A stretch of 64,000 nucleotides of DNA from JAAYJR01 sp964545315 (GTDB lineage Bacteria > Bacteroidota > Bacteroidia > Bacteroidales > Prolixibacteraceae). This document shows, piece by piece, positions 9,141-15,855 of this stretch. Made by a program: the position numbers and the translations under genes. Location: assembly GCA_964545315.1 (NCBI GenBank), contig CAZJGI010000005.1, positions 28,682 to 92,681 of the forward strand, in the 5' to 3' direction. Each line of letters opens with the position of its first letter. The stretch's first letter is position 1. The notes under the pieces were generated by a model. That model had not been told where the DNA came from and ran no database searches. It saw nothing but the letters and a program-made list of their open reading frames with translations.

Positions 9141-9908
9141 TCAAATTAATGAAGCAGAGGCTTTATCCAAAAACAGAATGGTATGAGGATGTTTCCGCAA
9201 TATTGTTGCCGGACATGCAGTAGAAATTTCCTGATTCAAAGTATTATAAACAGCTTGTGCTTTTCTTTCATCAGGAACAACACAGCTTATTGTTTTACAA
9301 TTCATTATCGCCGGTATTGTTAGCGAAAGGGCATGTGTCGGAACATCATCAAATGTAGGGAACCAACCTTCACCCAGCTGCTGCCTGCGGCAGTCATCAT
9401 CAAGTTCTACAACCTTAACAAGATGAGGATCATTAAAATCTGCAACAGGGGGATCATTAAAAGCAATATGCCCATTTTCACCTATACCAATACATGCAAC
9501 ATCCACAGGATGATTTTTCAATAAATTTTCGTAACGTAATATCTCAGCTTCAATATTAGCTGCATCTCCCTCAAGATAGTAAACCTCTTTAGGTTTAACT
9601 ATTTCCAGTATCCTTTCTTTTAAATACTTACGAAAACTTGCAGGATGAGTTTCAGGCAATCCTTTGTACTCATCGAGATGAAAGACAGTAATTTTTTTCC
9701 AGTCAACATCAAGCTTCTGAAAATGTTGAAGGAATGCAAATTGCGATGCTCCTGTCGCCAGTATCAGATTTGCTGAACCTCTCTCACTGATTACCTCTTT
9801 TAACCTGCCTGCTACGAATACAGCAGCAGCTAATCCCATGTCATCAGTCTGACCATAGACTTTTACCTCCAAATTTTCCTTTTTAAAAACATTGATCTCT
9901 TTTGTCAT
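9141..9908 (-). CDS. nagB: glucosamine-6-phosphate deaminase
   Basis: Converts glucosamine-6-phosphate to fructose-6-phosphate and ammonia in the cytoplasm, the last step of N-acetylglucosamine use. At 255 residues it is close to the usual length (about 260). Diagnostic segments are the phosphate-binding ILATGASQFAFL, the catalytic-region TVFHLDEYKGL and CIGIGENGHIAFNDPP, which carries the active-site His. It sits between the Nramp-like transporter gene (46 bp) and the sulfatase gene (20 bp), on the same strand as nagA further upstream. The pathway is therefore split between two neighbouring transcription units. Confidence 0.95.
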   Translation of the reverse strand: MTKEINVFKKENLEVKVYGQTDDMGLAAAVFVAGRLKEVISERGSANLILATGASQFAFLQHFQKLDVDWKKITVFHLDEYKGLPETHPASFRKYLKERILEIVKPKEVYYLEGDAANIEAEILRYENLLKNHPVDVACIGIGENGHIAFNDPPVADFNDPHLVKVVELDDDCRRQQLGEGWFPTFDDVPTHALSLTIPAIMNCKTISCVVPDERKAQAVYNTLNQEISTACPATILRKHPHTILFLDKASASLI

Positions 9909-9954
9909 GATAATACTATTTATATTAAAACAATAATTTTTTAATTAATAAAAT

Positions 9955-11196
9955 CTACATAAATAACTCAGTGATTGCAAAATAGGTTGTCATAAATGAG
10001 AACAATACAACCGCCCAAATTCCAATATTTTCTTTCAGGCCGGCTTTATTTTTACCCATAAAATTAATCCTGTTTATCAATATCAGAATAGGAATAGCCA
10101 CAGCCGGAAGAATACAAGCCTGGAAAGCCTGCGAAAATACCATTAAAGCCGGAGGCCTTTGTTCCAGAAATACTGATCCGAAAGCAAACAACATAGCCAA
10201 TAAAATCAATACTTTAGACTGTGTGGAATGAATATTTCTCGGCTTCCCTGTATAGTCGGCAATAAGCCAGGGTGCAATCAACACTATAGGAAAAATAGTT
10301 GACAGTCCGGCGCCAACAATACCAAGAATAAGAATAAAAGCAGCTGCTTTCCCTCCTATTGGCTGGAATAGATGTATCATCTCAACGGTATTATCCAATT
10401 TAAATCCCATAATGTGCAGTGTACCGGCAGCAACAGCCATAATAACTGCACTTAGAAAAAGCATCATGGAAGCAGAAACGAATGCATCTTTTTTTTCATC
10501 TTTCAAATTTTTGATAGTCCATCCTTTTTCAGCGACCACAGTACTTCTCATTATGAAGACCGCAGCGGAACATGTTGTTCCGGCAATTGCAGCAACCAGT
10601 CCAAATGCTCCTTTTGTGTCAGGTATCCCTGGTATGAGGCCACGGGCAATGGATGAAAAATCGGGACTTACCATAAAAAATACTACAATGAAGGATAATC
10701 CCATAAAAATAACAAAAACGGTTAACACTTTTTCAAAAGTCTTATATTGCCCAAACCATAAAAGAAAATACATAGCGGTTGCTAAAACAAGTATGATCCA
10801 AAACCTGGGGATCATGGTATCATTAAACAGTAACCTGATAGCCTCCTGCACAAGATCAGCGACAATTCCCATCACACCTATCAAGGCAAGTAATTCGCCA
10901 ATTATCAGGGCAATAAGAATATAGAGCGCCAGTATCCAGCCATGTTTAAATTCATTCTTAATATTGAACAGCGCTGTTTTCCCTGTAACTAAAGTTACTT
11001 TACCGTATGCTACCATCAGGATGAATGTAAAAATACATGACAGAACAAGAGCCCAAAAGAGTTCCATTCCGTGTTCGGCACCTGTTTTGGCCATTGTAGT
11101 AACACTACCTGTTCCAATATTATAACCAATTAAAAAAAGTCCCGGACCAACAGAGGCAAGAGCAATAGCAATTTTCTTGTAAAATCTATTTTCCAT
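9955..11196 (-). CDS. Nramp-fold transporter lacking the metal-binding motifs
   Basis: An inner-membrane protein of 413 residues with about 11 predicted helices, in the Nramp/SLC11 family. The fold signature is visible in the first helix (VGPGLFLIGYNIGTGSVTT), but the metal-coordinating DPGN of canonical Nramp is replaced by I27-G-T-G30. In helix 6 the M-P-H motif is replaced by S-A-A (GTTCSAAVFIMRS, near residue 210). A divalent-metal transporter label would therefore be unsafe. Its position directly before nagB and a sulfatase suggests a solute linked to amino-sugar catabolism, which is an inference. It is the first gene of the eight-gene minus-strand run. Confidence 0.85.
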   Translation of the reverse strand: MENRFYKKIAIALASVGPGLFLIGYNIGTGSVTTMAKTGAEHGMELFWALVLSCIFTFILMVAYGKVTLVTGKTALFNIKNEFKHGWILALYILIALIIGELLALIGVMGIVADLVQEAIRLLFNDTMIPRFWIILVLATAMYFLLWFGQYKTFEKVLTVFVIFMGLSFIVVFFMVSPDFSSIARGLIPGIPDTKGAFGLVAAIAGTTCSAAVFIMRSTVVAEKGWTIKNLKDEKKDAFVSASMMLFLSAVIMAVAAGTLHIMGFKLDNTVEMIHLFQPIGGKAAAFILILGIVGAGLSTIFPIVLIAPWLIADYTGKPRNIHSTQSKVLILLAMLFAFGSVFLEQRPPALMVFSQAFQACILPAVAIPILILINRINFMGKNKAGLKENIGIWAVVLFSFMTTYFAITELFM

Positions 11197-11267
11197 TTTT
11201 TTGATAACTGTTAGCTTCTAAGGTAAATTAATTTTCTATGGTTTTTTTAATAATCATATCCGGTGTT

Positions 11268-11279
11268 ATTCCCGGGAAT
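11268..11279. promoter_or_regulatory. 12-bp palindrome, possible operator
   Basis: ATTCCCGGGAAT is a perfect palindrome and GC-rich within a very AT-rich spacer. It lies 72 bp upstream of the Nramp-like gene start. Its position fits an operator or activator site for the transporter-nagB-sulfatase operon, but no second copy was found in the window. Confidence 0.3.
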
Positions 11280-11459
11280 TCTATTTCCGTTTAGGCAGTA
11301 TAAGCCTGTTTATCGCCATAAAGGTGTAAAAAAAATCATAATATCATATAACTCTTTTAATTTTTTCTTACCGGCAATATTTACGTCAACGTATTCAAAA
11401 TTCATTTAAATAACTGTTAAAAAATCTATCGTAATTGATTGCACGGATCATAATAATAA

Positions 11460-11496
11460 AATCAGTCCTTCAGAAAAGTAATCGAAAGGACTGATT
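11460..11496 (-). terminator. rho-independent-type terminator of nagA
   Basis: Arms 11460-11470 and 11486-11496 are perfectly complementary over 11 bp (AATCAGTCCTT on the minus strand), with a 15-nt loop. On the minus strand the hairpin is followed by TTTATTATTAT. It stands 76 bp after the nagA stop and separates the nagA unit from the Nramp-like/nagB operon. Confidence 0.7.
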
Positions 11497-11571
11497 ATAA
11501 TAATTAAAAGTAACCTTCCGGCACATATTTTCAAATAAATGAAATTTTATTGCCGGTTTTAAATTCAGTTT

Positions 11572-12804
11572 TTAATTTCCGGAGAATACTTCATTTCCTC
11601 CCAGTATAGTCTTCCTGATCACCATTTTGCCGTTATCCATGCTAAACAGTATAATATCAGCACGTCTGCCCTGCTCCAGGATACCCCTGTCCTTTAAATT
11701 AAGTAAATTTGCAGCATTAAGTGTGGTCATCTTAATTGCATCGGCCAGGCTGCATCCGGTAACCTTCATAATATGCGCAACTCCATTCGGCAGAGGTGAG
11801 GCTGATCCGTAAAGTCCGCCACCCGGCCCCAAAAACCTGAGATTACCTTCTTCCGTTTTAAGTACCGACTTACCACCTTTAATTTTGTAAGTACCGGCCG
11901 GCAATCCGGCATAACTGGTAATATCAGAAGTAATAACTATATTGTCAACTCCCTTGGTTTTATAGAATACCTTAAGGACTTCCGGCGGAAGATGGAACCC
12001 ATCGGCAATAAAGCTGATTTTAAGGCGGTCATCGGCAAGCTGGGGCCATATGGGATTAACATGCCGGTTGATATTTGCAGCACAACCATTACCGATATGT
12101 GTAGCAAGACTGGCTCCACTATCTATTGCTAATTTTATCTGCTCAGGAGAACCGTTGTGATGTCCCAGTGAAACTACTAAACCAAGATCTTTGCATTTTT
12201 CGATAAATTCAAACATCCCCTCAATCTCAGGTGCAACTGTAATAATCTTAATTTTTTTACCTGATGATTCATAAATCTCCATGAATTCATCCCAAACAGG
12301 TTTTCTAACATGTTCAAGAGGGTGTGCCCCGCGGTATCCGTCTACCGGGGAAATATATGGCCCTTCAAGATGGAAACCCGGCATAGATGGTGCCAGAGAA
12401 GCGTCTTCCATTGTTTTGGCAATGATCCTGAAGTTTTTTGTCAGTAACTCCTGGCTATTGGTAGTTAAAGTTGGCAAATAGGTAGTTACTCCCTCTTTCC
12501 AAAGACCCTCAGTAACCTTTTTAACATCCTCAAATGACAGATCTGCATCCGCTGAAGGTGAGTCTTCAGCTCCTTCCAGACTGAATGAAACCGAATTATA
12601 ACCGTTTATCTGTATGTCTATCAGTCCGGGACCTACATAAGTACCTTCAGCATCTATTTCGGCAGCTCCCGGTATGTCAACATCTCCTTCAGTGACTGAT
12701 TCAATTACACCGGATTTAACTATAATGGTGGCATTTTTCATGATGCCGTCAGGGGTTACTACTTGTCCGTTGATAATTTTTAATAATTTTTCTTCTGAAT
12801 TCAT
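11572..12804 (-). CDS. nagA: N-acetylglucosamine-6-phosphate deacetylase
   Basis: Removes the acetyl group from N-acetylglucosamine-6-phosphate, giving the substrate of NagB. With the start at MNSEEKLLKIING the product has 410 residues, normal for the family (380-400). The frame is open 59 codons further upstream, but that extension lies inside the porter gene and encodes a spurious hydrophobic stretch, so it is rejected. Metal-dependent amidohydrolase motifs are visible: GPGLIDIQINGYNS at the barrel start, GFHLEGPYISP with the catalytic-site Glu, VSLGHHNG and ATHIGNGC with metal-ligand His residues, and ITSDITSYAG with the catalytic Asp. It follows the sugar porter gene by 10 bp and is probably co-transcribed with it. 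Confidence 0.95.
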   Translation of the reverse strand: MNSEEKLLKIINGQVVTPDGIMKNATIIVKSGVIESVTEGDVDIPGAAEIDAEGTYVGPGLIDIQINGYNSVSFSLEGAEDSPSADADLSFEDVKKVTEGLWKEGVTTYLPTLTTNSQELLTKNFRIIAKTMEDASLAPSMPGFHLEGPYISPVDGYRGAHPLEHVRKPVWDEFMEIYESSGKKIKIITVAPEIEGMFEFIEKCKDLGLVVSLGHHNGSPEQIKLAIDSGASLATHIGNGCAANINRHVNPIWPQLADDRLKISFIADGFHLPPEVLKVFYKTKGVDNIVITSDITSYAGLPAGTYKIKGGKSVLKTEEGNLRFLGPGGGLYGSASPLPNGVAHIMKVTGCSLADAIKMTTLNAANLLNLKDRGILEQGRRADIILFSMDNGKMVIRKTILGGNEVFSGN

Positions 12805-12814
12805 AACTATTTTT

Positions 12815-14167
12815 TTATTGTTTAACCCAGATACTTTTGAGTGACCAGTTTCTGATTCGATAACCATAATACGCATAGAAAACCAGGTAAACATAACATG
12901 GCAAAAGAGTCCAATAAGCGAGATGGGTATTAAAATTATCAGCAAAGTATCCATAAATAACAGGAAGAATGGCACTTCCACTAAGTCCCATTATAAGGAC
13001 AGAGCCCCCCATTTTTGTAAACCTCCCCAGTCCGTCAAGTGCAAGCGGCCATATTGCAGACCACATCAATGAATTAGATAATCCGAGAAGAACCAAAAAC
13101 CATATAGACAATTTTCCTGAATGGCCAAGGAAAGTAACATTAATGGGGAACATAAAAAATAAAATTGTCAACACAATGGCTGATGTGGTACAAATTCTTA
13201 AAATATTGAGATGATTAACATATTTTGGAATCAGAACTATACCTAATAAGAAACCCATCATTGTAAGTCCCAGAATATATGAAGGAAAAACTTTCGCTTC
13301 CAGCAGCGGCATACCCAGCGACTGTGCATATCCAATTATGGTATTAATGCCAATAACCTGCGAACCCACGTGTAAAAATATGGCTACTGCCCCTAAAATC
13401 AGGTGCGGAAACTGAACGATACTTGTTTTACCGTTATCTGTCTCAATATCAGTAGGATTTTCCCTGTCGGTATCTATCTCCGGTAACAACGAGTATTTAA
13501 ATATTATACCCAATACAAAAAGTACCACTGCCATTATGGAATAGGGCAATATCACTCTTCGAATCAACTGGTCCAGTGCTGCATTCCTGGCAACCTCATC
13601 CATCATTGGTAATTGTTGAAATAATTCAGTGTCAGTTGGTTTGAGAATAGCTGCAGCCAATAAAAGAGGTGCAATTATACCTGCAGACTTGTTACAAACT
13701 CCCATGATACTCATACGCTGTGCCGCCCTGTCTTTCGATCCTATCACTGTAATATAAGTATTAGCTGCCGGCTGAAGAATTGCCAGACCTGTTCCCATTG
13801 AAAACAATCCCAGTAAAAAAACCCAGTACATCCTGGTAAGGGCAGCAGGAATAAATATAAGTGCACCGAGGGTCATGATCCAGAATCCAATCGTAATTCC
13901 ATTTTTGAAGCCCACTCTTTGCAACAGATGAGCAGCAGGTACAGCCATAACTAAATATGCAATATAAAAGGCAAAAGCAACTAACAATGAAAGTGTGTTA
14001 TTTAGTTCACAGGAAATTTTGAAATATGGTATCAAAATCGCATTTATCCAGGTGGTAAATCCGAAAATGAAAAACAAAATTGCTATCATAGCTACTGAAA
14101 TAGCAGTGTCACGCGCGGATAAAGAGCTGGAATGAACTACATTAATCTTTTTTTTCTTAGTATCCAT
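12815..14167 (-). CDS. sugar MFS transporter, FucP/NagP-like
   Basis: Proton-coupled sugar porter of the inner membrane, 450 residues with 12 predicted helices, in the fucose/glucose/galactose (FucP/GluP) branch of the MFS. FGFTTWINAILIPYFK in the first helix and LQPAANTYITVIGSKDRAAQR after helix 4-5 are typical of that branch. Directly upstream of nagA, it is the likely N-acetylglucosamine permease (NagP role), as in other Bacteroidota and in Shewanella; this follows from context, since sugar specificity cannot be read from the sequence. It is preceded by a TATATTTG promoter element within an inverted repeat. Confidence 0.85.
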   Translation of the reverse strand: MDTKKKKINVVHSSSLSARDTAISVAMIAILFFIFGFTTWINAILIPYFKISCELNNTLSLLVAFAFYIAYLVMAVPAAHLLQRVGFKNGITIGFWIMTLGALIFIPAALTRMYWVFLLGLFSMGTGLAILQPAANTYITVIGSKDRAAQRMSIMGVCNKSAGIIAPLLLAAAILKPTDTELFQQLPMMDEVARNAALDQLIRRVILPYSIMAVVLFVLGIIFKYSLLPEIDTDRENPTDIETDNGKTSIVQFPHLILGAVAIFLHVGSQVIGINTIIGYAQSLGMPLLEAKVFPSYILGLTMMGFLLGIVLIPKYVNHLNILRICTTSAIVLTILFFMFPINVTFLGHSGKLSIWFLVLLGLSNSLMWSAIWPLALDGLGRFTKMGGSVLIMGLSGSAILPVIYGYFADNFNTHLAYWTLLPCYVYLVFYAYYGYRIRNWSLKSIWVKQ

Positions 14168-14188
14168 AATTTTTTATTTTTTTTTGAA

Positions 14189-14213
14189 TTGCCAAATATA
14201 ATTATTCTGGCAA
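14189..14213 (-). promoter_or_regulatory. -7 promoter element inside an inverted repeat (candidate amino-sugar operator)
   Basis: On the minus strand TATATTTG (14193-14200) matches the Bacteroidota -7 consensus TAnnTTTG exactly, 26 bp before the porter start. It lies within the inverted repeat TTGCCA-N13-TGGCAA (14189-14194 and 14208-14213). A protein bound there would block the -7 element, which fits repression of the porter-nagA operon in the absence of amino sugar. No regulator gene is in the window. Confidence 0.5.
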
Positions 14214-14301
14214 ACAAACCTATCCGTTTGCAAATGATTTTTCGACTATTGTGAATTTCTCATTCTGCTATGTCCGCATAGTATGATACATCAGAAGGTG
14301 T

Positions 14302-15627
14302 TTACTTTTTTTGACTCATTAATCCCAAAACATTTCCTGTCATAACCCTGATTCCCGTTTGGATTGTATTCTCATAATCAGGATTTAAAAATGGAGAGTG
14401 CAAAGGAAAAGGTTCTTTACCCTGTGCTTTTAAATCAGACATCAGGTGGGGATCAGTACTTCCAAGCCAGATTAAGCATATAGGTATTTTCTCAGAAGTT
14501 CTTCCGTATTTCCCAAAATCTTCACCTACCATAGCGGGAGAAACCTCCAGAATATTACCTTTCCCGATGCTTTCTCCGGCAAAGTTATATATCATATCGG
14601 CCAGGTTAAAATCATTAATTACAGGCGGTGTTTCAACAGGTGACACAGTAACCCCGGGTAACAATTCATCTTCCAGTCCTGCCATTAAAGCTGCTGAATT
14701 GCTTATCCTTTTGATTGCAGAGATAACCTCTTCTATAACATCATCATTATAATAACGCAGTGTCAGTTTCATCTTTACTTCATCCGGGATAATATTAGCC
14801 TGGGTACCACCCTGGATAGAGCCTACAGTAACAACAACAGGATCCAGAGGGCTGATCTCCCTGCTCACAATTGTTTGAAGATTAAGGACTATCCTGGAAG
14901 CGATCACTATAGGGTCTATACATTTTTCAGGATATGCTCCATGGCCTCCTTTGCCATAAACTGTTATATCAACACTTTTAACTCCGGCAAATACAGGTCC
15001 TTTAACCAGTCCTATTGTACCGGATTCAAGTTCAGGACTAATATGAAATGCCATAGCATAATCAGGTACAGGAAACTTTTTGAAAAGGCCTGCCCCGATA
15101 GCCTCTCCTGCCCCACCGCTAAACTCTTCAGCCTGCTGCGCAATTGCAATGATTGTTCCTCTCCAATAATCTTTTAATGAGGCCAAAGCGCGAATGGTAC
15201 CGGTCCATACCGACATATGAATATCGTGGCCACATGCATGCATAACAGGTACCTCATCCCCGTTACGGTCTGTCGCTGTTTTTACACTGCTGAATTCAAA
15301 TCCGGTCTTCTCCTTAACAGGCAAAGCATCCATATCCGTCCTCAACATTATCACAGGCCCTTCTCCGTTTTTTAAGATACCCACTACATTGTTACCCCCA
15401 AAATTCCTTGTAACTTCAAATCCGGCATTTTCCAATTCTTCAGCCATCCGGGCTGATGTCTCTCTTTCCTGAAATGATAATTCAGGATTATGATGAAGAT
15501 ATTTGCATAGCCCTAAAGCATATTCTACCTGAATCTTAATTTCAGAATTTAATTTATCTGATACCTGCGAAAAAAGAGAGAGATGACCTTCCATAATCAT
15601 TAAAATTATAATAAACTTTCTTAACAT
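14302..15627 (-). CDS. exported M20-family metallopeptidase/amidohydrolase
   Basis: A member of the M20D group (hippurate hydrolase, N-acyl-amino-acid amidohydrolase), about 441 residues from the chosen start. That start (MLRKFIIILMI) gives a clean signal peptide ending at SLFSQ; the frame extends 12 codons further with a poor start. Zinc-site segments are present: MHACGHDIHMS, QQAEEFSGGAGE and AMVGEDFGKYG. Known members deacylate amino acids or small peptides. Export to the periplasm is unusual outside Bacteroidota and similar Gram-negative groups. It stands alone between the amino-sugar porter and ligA. The substrate is unknown. Confidence 0.85.
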   Translation of the reverse strand: MLRKFIIILMIMEGHLSLFSQVSDKLNSEIKIQVEYALGLCKYLHHNPELSFQERETSARMAEELENAGFEVTRNFGGNNVVGILKNGEGPVIMLRTDMDALPVKEKTGFEFSSVKTATDRNGDEVPVMHACGHDIHMSVWTGTIRALASLKDYWRGTIIAIAQQAEEFSGGAGEAIGAGLFKKFPVPDYAMAFHISPELESGTIGLVKGPVFAGVKSVDITVYGKGGHGAYPEKCIDPIVIASRIVLNLQTIVSREISPLDPVVVTVGSIQGGTQANIIPDEVKMKLTLRYYNDDVIEEVISAIKRISNSAALMAGLEDELLPGVTVSPVETPPVINDFNLADMIYNFAGESIGKGNILEVSPAMVGEDFGKYGRTSEKIPICLIWLGSTDPHLMSDLKAQGKEPFPLHSPFLNPDYENTIQTGIRVMTGNVLGLMSQKK

Positions 15628-15855
15628 CTTATATTTCAATATTTTATCATTTTTAGAAAACATGAAAATTTTACAGTTTTCACTGTGAATACATGATCAT
15701 TACATAAAGGTTTAAATTTTTTAATTTCCATAATATCATTATATCTGCAATATATTCTCCATTCAATAATTATTCAATAATAATTAAAACTTATGTATTT
15801 TTACCTGTCAGCAATTTCATTATTCTGTACGAAAATAAAATAAAGTGATTGAAAA

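Larger units (their letters stand above)
11197..11571. other. intergenic region between nagA and the Nramp-like gene
   Basis: No gene is visible in these 375 bp. It holds the nagA terminator hairpin (11460-11496) and a perfect 12-bp palindrome (11268-11279) upstream of the Nramp-like gene. The rest is AT-rich. I found no exact TAnnTTTG element on the minus strand close to the Nramp-like start, so the promoter of that operon is not placed. Confidence 0.6.

Noticed and set aside
10412..10924. A 170-codon plus-strand open frame opposite the Nramp-like gene
   Set aside because: It mirrors the membrane helices of the real gene and has no family pattern or sensible context.
12805..12981. A 59-codon N-terminal extension of nagA with a hydrophobic helix
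   Set aside because: It lies inside the end of the porter gene in another frame, and NagA is a soluble cytoplasmic enzyme whose homology starts at the ATG at 12804.
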